Made by a program: the position numbers and the translations under genes. This document shows positions 18,247-26,455 of a stretch of 41,577 nt of DNA, piece after piece. Within the stretch, counting starts at the first letter, position 1. Each line of letters opens with the position of its first letter. The notes below the pieces were generated by a model. The model saw nothing but the letters and a program-made list of their open reading frames with translations, ran no database searches and was not told where the DNA came from. The stretch comes from Gammaproteobacteria bacterium (GTDB taxonomy: Bacteria; Pseudomonadota; Gammaproteobacteria; UBA6429; Thiohalophilaceae): NCBI GenBank assembly GCA_026196045.1, contig JAPHRJ010000015.1, positions 1-41,577 on the forward strand. Direction: 5' to 3'.

Positions 18247-18915
18247 CTAAGGGTTCCCACCCTCGGTGGGTAAGCCTGATGTTATCCATTCCGGATAGCC
18301 ATCTTCTAAGCGTCGCGCTTTCATTCCTTGCTCACGTAATTTGGCCACGGCGTCAAATGCCAGTACACAATGTGGTCCTCGACAATAGGCCACAATTTCA
18401 TGTTCCGGATCAAACTGATCCAGGTGTTTTTCTAATTCTGCCAGAGGAATGTTAATGGCACCGGGGACATGACCCGCGTCATATTCTTCTTTTGGTCGAA
18501 CATCCAGCACAGTAACCAGTCCTTTCTGTGCGCGATCCAGCAATTCGGTACGCTGCAGTGGTTCCAGGTTATCCTTGGTTGTTAGATAGGTTTGCACCAG
18601 GCGATCAACATCGGCTATGTGGCTTTCTGCTACATTTCTGAGTGAGTTAAGCAACTCGATAACGTCAGTTCCATTCAATGCGTAATAAACTTTTAAGCCT
18701 TCTTTTCGAGCGCTGACCATCCCGACCTGGCGTAATTGCTGTAGATGTTGTGAGGTATTAGCAACGGTCAATCCAGAGACTTTGGCAAGGGCTTCGACAC
18801 TGCGTTCACCCTGGGCTAAAAACTCCAGTAATTCCAGACGGTTAGCATTGCTTAAGGCCTTGCCTACACGGGCAAACTGGGTAAAAAGTTCATGCTTGAA
18901 GTTGCCGCTTGACAT
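18247..18915 (-). CDS. ArsR-family repressor fused to a rhodanese domain
   Basis: Residues 10-100 form an ArsR-type winged helix: LSNANRLELLEFLAQGERSVEALA, then the recognition helix in VANTSQHLQQLRQVGMVSARKEG. Residues 125-215 form a rhodanese domain with LDVRPKEEYDAGHVPGAINIPL and the active loop YCRGPHCV (Cys178, Cys183). Rhodaneses carry sulfane sulfur as a cysteine persulfide, so the fusion could sense sulfane sulfur or act as a redox switch; this is inference. The repressor part lacks the CVC metal site of arsR. It is divergent from the hydroxylase gene at 19028, with a 24-bp inverted repeat in between. Confidence 0.9.
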   Translation of the reverse strand: MSSGNFKHELFTQFARVGKALSNANRLELLEFLAQGERSVEALAKVSGLTVANTSQHLQQLRQVGMVSARKEGLKVYYALNGTDVIELLNSLRNVAESHIADVDRLVQTYLTTKDNLEPLQRTELLDRAQKGLVTVLDVRPKEEYDAGHVPGAINIPLAELEKHLDQFDPEHEIVAYCRGPHCVLAFDAVAKLREQGMKARRLEDGYPEWITSGLPTEGGNP

Positions 18916-18937
18916 TGAGACTCAATCCTCTACTCTT

Positions 18938-18961
18938 GTATTCAAGAGAACTATTGAATAC
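18938..18961. promoter_or_regulatory. Operator-like inverted repeat between divergent genes
   Basis: GTATTCAA and TTGAATAC form perfect 8-bp arms with 8 bases between them, 23 bases upstream of the ArsR-rhodanese start. The arm-to-arm spacing fits a winged-helix dimer on one face of the helix. TATACT at 18967-18972 could be the -10 box of the rightward promoter. It probably serves autoregulation and control of the hydroxylase operon. Confidence 0.6.
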
Positions 18962-19027
18962 TTGTGTATACTAACTAATTGTAGCAGTTGTCAGCTAAAG
19001 GACAAATTAAAGGGGCAAAGAAGCAGC

Positions 19028-19888
19028 ATGAACTTAACAGAAACCATTATGGACAACGAGGTCAATATTCGGTTGGGCTTCTTTTTTGGAGTCTTTGCGC
19101 TTATGGCTATCTGGGAGGTGCTTGCACCGCGCCGAGCCTTGACCGTGAGTAAAGCAATACGCTGGACAAATAACCTGGGCTTAGTATTTTTAAATAGTTT
19201 TATTTTGCGATTACTGTTTCCTGCGGCGGCTGTGGGTGTCGCGGCCTTTGCCCAGAAAGAGGGATGGGGGCTGCTCAACTTTTATGACGTCCCGTTTATT
19301 CTCGCTGTCATCGTATCCGTCATAGCGATGGATTTTATTATCTACCTGCAACATGTCATGGTTCATGCAGTACCGACTTTATGGCGTTTGCATCGGGTTC
19401 ATCATGCGGATCTGGATTACGATGTCACGACAGGGGCACGTTTCCACACGATTGAAATTATCCTGTCTATGTTGATCAAGTTTGCCACCATCGTGGTGCT
19501 TGGACCTCCTGTTGTTGCGGTTGTGATATTTGAAGTCGTGCTTAATGCCACGGCCATGTTTAATCATAGCAACGTACGACTTCCTCCTGGCCTTGATCGT
19601 TGGTTACGTTTACTGGTTGTAACGCCTGATATGCATCGTGTTCATCATTCGATTGAAGATGATGAAACCAACAGCAATTTTGGTTTTAGTTTACCGTGGT
19701 GGGATCGCATATTTGGAACCTATCGTGAGCAGCCTCGTGCTGGACATGAAGGCATGACCATTGGTATTTATAAATACCGAACGACTAAAGAAGTATCCTG
19801 GTTACCAGGAATGTTATGGCTTCCATTTCGTGGAAAGATCAGTCATTACACCATTAATCGCCGACAATGGAATGATGAAGATGAATAA
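19028..19888 (+). CDS. Sterol desaturase / fatty acid hydroxylase superfamily membrane protein
   Basis: A 286-residue integral membrane protein with the histidine clusters that bind the di-iron centre of this superfamily: LQHVMVH, WRLHRVHH, then FNHSN and HRVHHS. Four hydrophobic stretches surround them. Members hydroxylate or desaturate lipids with O2; the substrate here is unknown. The frame is open upstream into the ArsR-rhodanese gene on the other strand, but the ATG 19028 is the first sensible start after the promoter region, with an AAAGGGG element 14 bases before it. It overlaps the next gene by a few bases, so the two form an operon. Confidence 0.85.
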   Translation: MNLTETIMDNEVNIRLGFFFGVFALMAIWEVLAPRRALTVSKAIRWTNNLGLVFLNSFILRLLFPAAAVGVAAFAQKEGWGLLNFYDVPFILAVIVSVIAMDFIIYLQHVMVHAVPTLWRLHRVHHADLDYDVTTGARFHTIEIILSMLIKFATIVVLGPPVVAVVIFEVVLNATAMFNHSNVRLPPGLDRWLRLLVVTPDMHRVHHSIEDDETNSNFGFSLPWWDRIFGTYREQPRAGHEGMTIGIYKYRTTKEVSWLPGMLWLPFRGKISHYTINRRQWNDEDE

Positions 19889-20843
19889 AATATGGTTAAG
19901 ACTAATACTGCTGGTCATTGTGGTTGCCGGTATTGGTGTGGCCATGATGTATCGAGATCACTTAAACCCAGAGGCCCTGCAACAGTGGGTTGATCAGTAT
20001 GGAGCAATGGGGCCGGTTGTATTTATGCTGATCTACACTATTGCTACCATTTTTTTTCTACCTGGTTCGGTAGTCACCCTGGCCGGGGGCGCAATGTTTG
20101 GTCCTGTATGGGGAACATTATTCAATCTGACTGGTGCAGGCATTGGTGCGACTTTAGCATTCCTGATTGCCCGTTATCTTGCAGGTGACTGGGTAGAACA
20201 AAAGAGTGCTGGTAAATTAAAACAGCTTAAACACGGAGTAGAGACAGAGGGCTGGCGTTTTGTGGCCTTTGTCCGTCTGGTTCCTTTGTTTCCATTCAAC
20301 CTGCTTAACTATGCTCTCGGGTTAACAAAAATACGACTCAGTCATTATGTTCTTGCCTCATACCTGTTCATGTTACCCGGTGCAATTGCCTATACCTATA
20401 TAGGCTATGTTGGTCGTGAAGCGATCGCAGGCGGCGAAGGCTTGATCCAGAAAGGACTGCTCGCACTTGCCTTATTAGCTGTCGTCGCATTCATACCGCG
20501 ATTCATAGGCAAGTTAAGAAGTAAGCCCATGCTCAATACACCAGACTTAAAACAAAAGCTGGATGCTGGTGATGATGTGTTGCTACTGGATGTACGTACT
20601 GCAACAGACTTTGTTGGCGAGAAGGGTCACATTGCCGAGGCGAACAATATTCCTCTGGAAGAACTTCAAAGTCGAAATGATGAAATATCGAATTATCTTG
20701 AACGTCCAGTTGCCATTATCTGTACAACTGATCGGCGTTCAAAAAAAGCAGCACAGGTATTAACAACTCATGGTTTTGCCGATGTTCATGTAGTGAAAGG
20801 TGGTATGACGGACTGGAATCAGAATGGTTATCCGGTTGAATAA
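19881..20843 (+). CDS. VTT/DedA-family membrane protein fused to a rhodanese domain
   Basis: A 320-residue protein. The N-terminal part (about 1-210) is a SNARE-associated/VTT domain: a first helix, then LPGSVVTLAGGAMFGPVWGT, RYLAGDWVE, and the typical VRLVPLFPFNLLNYALGLT segment. The family is implicated in lipid scrambling and TVP38-like functions. Residues about 215-320 form a rhodanese domain with LLLDVRTATDF and the active-site loop ICTTDRRS, whose cysteine is present. Start choice is uncertain: ATGs at 19872, 19875 and 19881 are all possible; 19881 gives a clean N-terminal helix and overlaps the upstream stop. Two rhodanese fusions in one small locus suggest persulfide chemistry. Confidence 0.85.
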   Translation: MNKIWLRLILLVIVVAGIGVAMMYRDHLNPEALQQWVDQYGAMGPVVFMLIYTIATIFFLPGSVVTLAGGAMFGPVWGTLFNLTGAGIGATLAFLIARYLAGDWVEQKSAGKLKQLKHGVETEGWRFVAFVRLVPLFPFNLLNYALGLTKIRLSHYVLASYLFMLPGAIAYTYIGYVGREAIAGGEGLIQKGLLALALLAVVAFIPRFIGKLRSKPMLNTPDLKQKLDAGDDVLLLDVRTATDFVGEKGHIAEANNIPLEELQSRNDEISNYLERPVAIICTTDRRSKKAAQVLTTHGFADVHVVKGGMTDWNQNGYPVE

Positions 20844-20910
20844 TAGTAGTGAATGTTTTTTTAGGTAAAACATAGTGATCAGGTTCTGTTTTTTTTGAAG
20901 GAAAATAAAA

Positions 20911-21834
20911 ATGAAAATAATTATTTCAATGTTACTACTGGCATGGCCTATATATACTTTTGCTGAAGAGCCACTTGTCCCACTGAAGATCAGCAAAATA
21001 ACAGCGAATATCTATGCTCTGGTTGGAGAACTGGATCAGCGTTCACCAGCAAACCTGGGTAATAATGCTACCTTCGGGGTTATAGTGACTCAAGCAGGTG
21101 TTGTGCTCATTGATTCAGGTGGCTCCTATAAAGGTGCAGAACAGATTGCCAGCGCAATAAAAAGTATCACCGATAAACCCGTCATAACCGTAATTAATAC
21201 TGGTGGACAGGATCAGCGTTGGTTAGGTAATGGATACTTCAGGAAAAAAGGTGCAAAAATCATCACCTCCAGTGCCGCTTTAAAAGATCAACGTAGACGA
21301 TTTAACAGCCAGATAGAGACACTGGATCGTTTAATAGGTTCTAAGAATCTGGAAGGCACCCAGGCCGTCTATGCCGATCAGACCTTTGACTCACAACTTG
21401 ATATAACAATCGGAACTGTACACTTTAACATCCAGAATCCTGCCCCAGCGCATACGCCTGGAGACAGTTTTGTGTGGTTGCCTGAATACAATGTGATGTT
21501 TACGGGTGACATTGTCTATGTTTCTCGGATGTTAACGATAGGTTCAATGTCAAACAGCAGTAACTGGATCAAGGCCTTTGAAACCCTGTCTGCTTATAAA
21601 CCAACATATATCATACCCGGTCACGGTGATGTTACTGATCTTAAACAGGCAACCACTGACACGTATGATTATTTGACCTTTTTACACTCGACAGTAAAAG
21701 ATTTTATCGATCAAGGTAAAGGTCTTGAATCAATTAGTGATATTGATCAAACACGTTTTTCATATTTGAAGTTTTATGAACAAATTGCTGCCCGAAATGC
21801 ACATCAGGTTTTTCTGGAACTGGAATGGCAATAA
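20911..21834 (+). CDS. Exported metallo-beta-lactamase-fold protein with degenerate metal site
   Basis: A 307-residue protein with a signal peptide (cut near residue 18, ...YTFA-EEP). The MBL fold is clear from GVVLIDSGGSYKG, AHTPGDSFVWLPEYNVMFTGDIVY and YIIPGHGDV. His181, Asp200 and His238 of the later motifs remain. The first motif, normally T-H-x-H-x-D-H, reads N96-T-G-G-Q-D-Q102, so none of its metal ligands is present. It resembles exported MBL proteins of the SoxH kind, whose roles are poorly known. It cannot be a standard two-zinc hydrolase. It is followed after 42 bases by the iron-sulfur fusion gene, with a GAAGGA ribosome binding site for its own ATG. Confidence 0.85.
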   Translation: MKIIISMLLLAWPIYTFAEEPLVPLKISKITANIYALVGELDQRSPANLGNNATFGVIVTQAGVVLIDSGGSYKGAEQIASAIKSITDKPVITVINTGGQDQRWLGNGYFRKKGAKIITSSAALKDQRRRFNSQIETLDRLIGSKNLEGTQAVYADQTFDSQLDITIGTVHFNIQNPAPAHTPGDSFVWLPEYNVMFTGDIVYVSRMLTIGSMSNSSNWIKAFETLSAYKPTYIIPGHGDVTDLKQATTDTYDYLTFLHSTVKDFIDQGKGLESISDIDQTRFSYLKFYEQIAARNAHQVFLELEWQ

Positions 21835-21876
21835 TCAGTCGCAGGCTGGATCATATAAAGTAGTACGGTGGTAACC

Positions 21877-24294
21877 ATGACTAATGTCAGTAGCATACAA
21901 ATTACTCATACACCTCGAACTGTATCGGCATTGCAACAGGATTCGATGCCCTCCCGTTACAGTTTGTGGGTGCAATGGCTTAGCATGGCGGCATTTACTT
22001 TGGCCTTTGTAGGCTGGTTAAATGAAACCTGGTTATTCTGGTTTGACAATCCCATCTGGTTAAATCGTTACACTGAATATGCAATCATTCTCGGTTTTGG
22101 TATCTGGCGTATTAGTGCTGAACGCAATAGCTATACCCGTAAGCGACTTATCGTCCTGGTTGCAGTCATTACTGGCTTCTGGTGGCTCATTCCATGGGTA
22201 ACACCAACTTATGAACCTTATGTAGGTTACCTCTGGAGCCAACCAGTATTTCCCTCGCTACATGTACCGGGAACGATCACCTTCTTTCTTGTATTAGGTC
22301 TGGTTTTTCTTTTTGGACGGCGAGTAATTTGTGGCTGGGGCTGCCCCTGTGTTGGTATTCGAGAGACGGTAGGTTTTAGCTTTCGTGATCGTACAGTTCG
22401 ATCAAAATGGGCCTGGCGTTTACGCCATTCCAAATGGTTCTTTTTTATCTATTATGTCGGCGTGATGATCGTCACGCAGTATCCACCTAATAGCTGGACG
22501 GTGAGTTTTGTTGGTGGATTCTATTTAATTGTCGCTTTGACTTATTTCGGAACGTTCTTTGCCGCCCCTTTAGTTGGCAATCGTTTTTATTGTCGTTACT
22601 TATGTCCCTATGGTGCAACCTTTGGCCTGCTTAACCATGCAGGTTATTACGGCATCGATATGGAAAAGGAAAAATGCAATGATTGCCGTCGTTGTGAACA
22701 GGTATGTGATATGGGGATCCCGGTCTGGGAGCAGGGCAAGCAGCATGGCCGTATAACGGCACTGGAAGATTGTATGGGATGCGGTCGTTGTGTTGTTTCC
22801 TGTCCGACAGATGCCCTGGAGTTTCAGGATGTACGTAACCTGTTCAGGCCGAATTTAAAACAGAACGCCAGTCATTTGCTGAAGAAAAAGAAAACTGATA
22901 TCGCTGCTCGTATTGAACCAACGAGACGTTTACCTAATGAACGTCAGAAAGACTGGCAGGAAATTGTCATTGAACCTTCAATGGAAGAAATCCAGTTACA
23001 GGCCGCTCGTTGTATTGATTGTGGTATTCCGGGTTGCAGCAATGCCTGCCCACTTTCTAATCGTATACCGGAATGGCTGGAAGCTGTGGCCAATGGTCAG
23101 ATTGAACAGGCCGCCAGTATTTCTCATACCACTAGTAATATGCCTGAGGTCTGTGGTCGTCTCTGTCCACAACATAGACTCTGCGAAGGTGAGTGTACAA
23201 AAGAAAAAGAAGGTAAAGGTGCAGTAACGATTGGTGCTATTGAACGTTATATTACAGATGAAGCATTCAGACGTGGTTGGCAACCCGATCAACCTTGTGT
23301 TCAACCTAACGGTAAAAAAGTCGCCATTGTTGGCGCTGGCCCGGCGGGTCTGGCCTGTGCGGAACAACTTAACCGTTCTGGTTTTAAAGTGACGGTTATT
23401 GATCGTGAAGGCGTAGTAGGGGGCTTACTGGCCACAGGTGTCCCCAACTTTAAATTAGATAAAACTATTCTTCAGCATCGTCAGCAGTTATTACAGCAGG
23501 CAGGCATTGAGTTTAAGTTAAATGTTGATGTGGATGAGACTGAACTAAGAGGCCTGTTAGAAAATAATGATGCACTTTTTCTTGGTATGGGTGCACAGAC
23601 ATCACGCCAGATGCAATTGCCTGGACAACAACTTGAAGGTGTTAGTGATGCTCTGGACTATCTGGCAACGGTTAATAAATCAACTAATGATAATATGGCC
23701 GATAAATCGGTAGTCGTCATTGGTGGTGGCGACAGCGCAATGGACTGTGCACGCTCCGCAATTCGTCAGCAAGCCAGGTCAGTAACGGTCATCTATCGTG
23801 GTAAAGAAAGTACAATGCGGGCTTCTCCCAAGGAACAACAGTATGCCAGAGAAGAAGGTGTTGAGTTTATATTTGATTATATTGCTGAAGAGATCATCGG
23901 CGAAGCTGTAGTAAGTGGTGTTAATCTAAGAAATAGCGAAGGCTCAACTAAAACAATTGACTGTGACAACATTATTTTTGCGATAGGCCAGTTAGCAGAT
24001 GCGCCATCCTGGATGAAGAATCTGGGTGTTGAAACTAAGGATGGTTTAATTAAGATTAATACACAGGGACGAAGCACTCATCCACAGGTATATGCCGGTG
24101 GTGATAATACTCATGGCCCTGCACTAGCTGTTGATGCGATTGCAGCCGGGAGACTGGCAGCTACATCGATTGCTAATAGTTTCAAGCCACTACAGCAAGT
24201 TCGAGACAGTCTATCTAACCTCAGACATAAATCAGATGCAGTGCAGCCACTTCGACCTGTAGCCGCAATGGTGAATCAGAAAGAGTGCCCATGA
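21877..24294 (+). CDS. NapH-like membrane ferredoxin fused to GltD-like NAD(P)H:FAD oxidoreductase
   Basis: An 805-residue protein in two halves. Residues 30-320 are NapH/CcoG-like: four or five membrane helices, cytoplasmic cysteine motifs CGWGCPC (152-158) and CRYLCP (239-244), then two ferredoxin motifs CNDCRRCEQVC (267-277) and CMGCGRCVVSCP (299-310). Residues 370-770 resemble the glutamate synthase small subunit: CIDCGIPGCSNACP (379-391), CGRLCPQHRLCEGEC (426-440), FAD site VAIVGAGPAGLACAEQL and NAD(P)H site VVVIGGGDSAMDCARSA. No glutamine amidotransferase or glutamate synthase large subunit is nearby. The plain reading is electron transfer between NAD(P)H and the membrane. The start is the ATG after GGTGG; a GTG lies three codons earlier. 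Confidence 0.88.
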   Translation: MTNVSSIQITHTPRTVSALQQDSMPSRYSLWVQWLSMAAFTLAFVGWLNETWLFWFDNPIWLNRYTEYAIILGFGIWRISAERNSYTRKRLIVLVAVITGFWWLIPWVTPTYEPYVGYLWSQPVFPSLHVPGTITFFLVLGLVFLFGRRVICGWGCPCVGIRETVGFSFRDRTVRSKWAWRLRHSKWFFFIYYVGVMIVTQYPPNSWTVSFVGGFYLIVALTYFGTFFAAPLVGNRFYCRYLCPYGATFGLLNHAGYYGIDMEKEKCNDCRRCEQVCDMGIPVWEQGKQHGRITALEDCMGCGRCVVSCPTDALEFQDVRNLFRPNLKQNASHLLKKKKTDIAARIEPTRRLPNERQKDWQEIVIEPSMEEIQLQAARCIDCGIPGCSNACPLSNRIPEWLEAVANGQIEQAASISHTTSNMPEVCGRLCPQHRLCEGECTKEKEGKGAVTIGAIERYITDEAFRRGWQPDQPCVQPNGKKVAIVGAGPAGLACAEQLNRSGFKVTVIDREGVVGGLLATGVPNFKLDKTILQHRQQLLQQAGIEFKLNVDVDETELRGLLENNDALFLGMGAQTSRQMQLPGQQLEGVSDALDYLATVNKSTNDNMADKSVVVIGGGDSAMDCARSAIRQQARSVTVIYRGKESTMRASPKEQQYAREEGVEFIFDYIAEEIIGEAVVSGVNLRNSEGSTKTIDCDNIIFAIGQLADAPSWMKNLGVETKDGLIKINTQGRSTHPQVYAGGDNTHGPALAVDAIAAGRLAATSIANSFKPLQQVRDSLSNLRHKSDAVQPLRPVAAMVNQKECP

Positions 24295-25085
24295 TGAAAT
24301 GGGTAACATTCATTGTGTTCATTTTCTGGAGTCCATTAAATTGGGCCAGTCACAGTTTTGGTGGCATTGATCTCTGTGCGCTTTATCCTGAACGCATGCC
24401 GCCAGGATTACCCGTATCACAGCTACCTCTGCCAGACAGCCAGGGGGCACAATTAACACAGGAATATTGTACCCAGTGTCATAACCTTCCTGGTCCTGGT
24501 CGTCATACCGTAGCGGAATGGCCTGATGTGATGGAACGAATGAATATGTTAATGGACATATCGAGTCGTTTTGGAGGGCTGCTTGGGAAACTGAAGACAC
24601 CGAGCAATGAAGAAAAAATTATTATCGAGACTTATTTGTTAGCAAATGCCCTTAAACCTTTCATTGGACAGCCAGATAAAATATCAGGACGAAGCTTCGG
24701 ACAACATTGTAGCAACTGTCATGCCTTACCCGATCCGGCACAACACAGTGAGCAGGAATGGCCACAGGTGATTAAACGTATGCAGCACAATATGAGTGTA
24801 ATGAAATATGAACCGATTTCAGCAGAAGTACTGTTACAGATCCAGCGTTACCTGCAACTAAATAGTAATGTTATTCAACAGGAACATATTGTTAAAAGTG
24901 GCCGTCAGGAATTTAGGTCGTATGTGATAGAAGAAAATTCTTACCATGGATTTAGTCATCTTGGTTCGTGGTTCGCATTGGGGCCATTTTTTCTATTGGC
25001 GCTGGCGGGTGTGATTCGCTGGTGGAGCACGCAGAAAAAATATAAGACGCTGACAGAACGCACCATAACAACAGGTAACCGATAA
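24291..25085 (+). CDS. Membrane-anchored dihaem cytochrome c
   Basis: A 264-residue protein with a signal peptide (about 1-20), two haem c sites, CTQCH (60-64) and CSNCH (140-144), and one transmembrane helix near residues 224-245 (LGSWFALGPFFLLALAGVIRW). The two haem modules are related to each other: each is followed by L-P, then E-W-P-x-V-x-x-R-M. The protein is therefore a periplasmic dihaem domain held to the membrane by its C-terminus, fit to receive electrons from a membrane partner. The ATG overlaps the stop of the fusion gene as ATGA (24291-24294), indicating tight coupling. The exact family is not recognised. Confidence 0.87.
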   Translation: MMKWVTFIVFIFWSPLNWASHSFGGIDLCALYPERMPPGLPVSQLPLPDSQGAQLTQEYCTQCHNLPGPGRHTVAEWPDVMERMNMLMDISSRFGGLLGKLKTPSNEEKIIIETYLLANALKPFIGQPDKISGRSFGQHCSNCHALPDPAQHSEQEWPQVIKRMQHNMSVMKYEPISAEVLLQIQRYLQLNSNVIQQEHIVKSGRQEFRSYVIEENSYHGFSHLGSWFALGPFFLLALAGVIRWWSTQKKYKTLTERTITTGNR

Positions 25086-25096
25086 GGTATTATTGT

Positions 25097-26455
25097 ATGG
25101 GAACCCGTTATGTCTATATTCCTTTATTGATCCTGCTGATTCTCATCCCGGCAGGGAGGTATTATGTATCCTGGAGTAAAAGTGGGTCAGGAGCTGGACT
25201 TTACTCTCACGAATGGCAACCGGAAGCCATTCAGGGTTACTGGCATCCTAAAGCGTTTTATACATCAGTAAAGAGTATTGTTGGTGAATATACGGGTGAA
25301 GAGTGTGTATCATGTCATGAAGCGGTGACTCCGGGCATTGTTAGTGACTGGCGTCAAAGTGGTCATTCGCAGCCAGCAAATAATCAGGGCAAGGTTTATT
25401 GCTCCAGTTGTCATGGCAATGATCATCAAAATTTACACCTGCCGACTCCCGAGATCTGTGGTGGTTGTCATACTAACCAACATGATCAGTTTCTTGATGA
25501 AAGACGGTTTGGTTTTCCCAGTCATGCCCTGGCGATGGAACGAGCCATTGACGCCAAACATTTTGTTGATAAACCCAAGTCAGAAGTCACCGCATGTCTA
25601 CAATGTCATTCGGTTGCTAGCAAGTGTGATTCCTGCCATACGCGCCATCGCTTTAGTGCGGCCGAGGCACGTCGACCTGAGGCCTGTATTACCTGTCACA
25701 GTGGTCCACCCCATCCTGATGATGCCACCTATTTTGCTTCAGCTCACGGTCAACGATACCTGAAAGACGGAGATAACTGGGACTGGTCAAAACCCTTAAG
25801 CAAGGGTAACTATGAAGTACCAACCTGTGCCTATTGCCATATGTCAGACGGCAAACATCAGGTTGCGGATAAGCCGATCTGGAAATTTGGTATCAAACAG
25901 GTCAACCCTTTAAGTTCGGGTAATGAAATCAAACGACAACAATGGATCGCATTGTGCAGCGATTGTCATGAGGCCGATTGGTCAGCGGATCGTCTTCGAG
26001 AAATGGATGCAGAGCGTAAACAGGCATGGGCTAAACTTTATGAAGCTGAAGCTATTCTCAAATCCTTACGCAGTGATTCATTGTTACATCCAGCCGCCGG
26101 TGAACGGCCACCTTATCCAAATGACTGGTTAGACAGCCTATTTCCACGTGAGCATATTGGCTTTCTGGAAGGGCAGGCTTCGGCTTTTTATAATGTCTCA
26201 CCGATTGAACGCGACTATTTTGAAATGTGGTATTTCGATAATCTGGGTGCCTATAAAGGAGCCGCACATGGTGCTAGTTCGTTTGTAGAAAAAGGACATG
26301 CAGGAATGGAGCAGGCATTATCCAAAATTAAAGCGGAAGCAAAAACGCTTAGAATGCTGGGTGAGTCCGAACAACGTAAAACAGGCAAGCGTAGTGCACC
26401 TGGAGAACATTGGCTTAAAGGCGAGTATACGGAATTCAATAAGGAGCACAACTGA
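25097..26455 (+). CDS. Octahaem cytochrome c, hydroxylamine oxidoreductase (HAO) family
   Basis: A 452-residue protein with an N-terminal membrane anchor or uncleaved signal (about 6-25) and eight CxxCH sites, first cysteines at 70, 102, 121, 167, 177, 197, 244 and 287. The NYEVPTCAYCHMSDGKHQV segment and the C-terminal helices with FEMWYFDNLGAYKGAAHGA fit the HAO family of octahaem cytochromes, which includes hydroxylamine oxidases and the nitrite/hydroxylamine-reducing epsilon-HAO branch. Whether the tyrosine that crosslinks the P460 haem is present cannot be settled by eye, so direction and substrate are open. It starts 11 bases after the dihaem gene and touches the pentahaem gene. Confidence 0.88.
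   Translation: MGTRYVYIPLLILLILIPAGRYYVSWSKSGSGAGLYSHEWQPEAIQGYWHPKAFYTSVKSIVGEYTGEECVSCHEAVTPGIVSDWRQSGHSQPANNQGKVYCSSCHGNDHQNLHLPTPEICGGCHTNQHDQFLDERRFGFPSHALAMERAIDAKHFVDKPKSEVTACLQCHSVASKCDSCHTRHRFSAAEARRPEACITCHSGPPHPDDATYFASAHGQRYLKDGDNWDWSKPLSKGNYEVPTCAYCHMSDGKHQVADKPIWKFGIKQVNPLSSGNEIKRQQWIALCSDCHEADWSADRLREMDAERKQAWAKLYEAEAILKSLRSDSLLHPAAGERPPYPNDWLDSLFPREHIGFLEGQASAFYNVSPIERDYFEMWYFDNLGAYKGAAHGASSFVEKGHAGMEQALSKIKAEAKTLRMLGESEQRKTGKRSAPGEHWLKGEYTEFNKEHN

Noticed and set aside
18782-19027. Upstream extension of the hydroxylase frame
   Set aside because: These 82 codons lie antisense to the ArsR-rhodanese gene and cover the promoter/operator; the protein similarity starts at 19028.
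22913-23227. 104-codon plus-strand frame inside the NapH-GltD gene
   Set aside because: It is in a different frame of a well-supported coding region and has no independent start signal.
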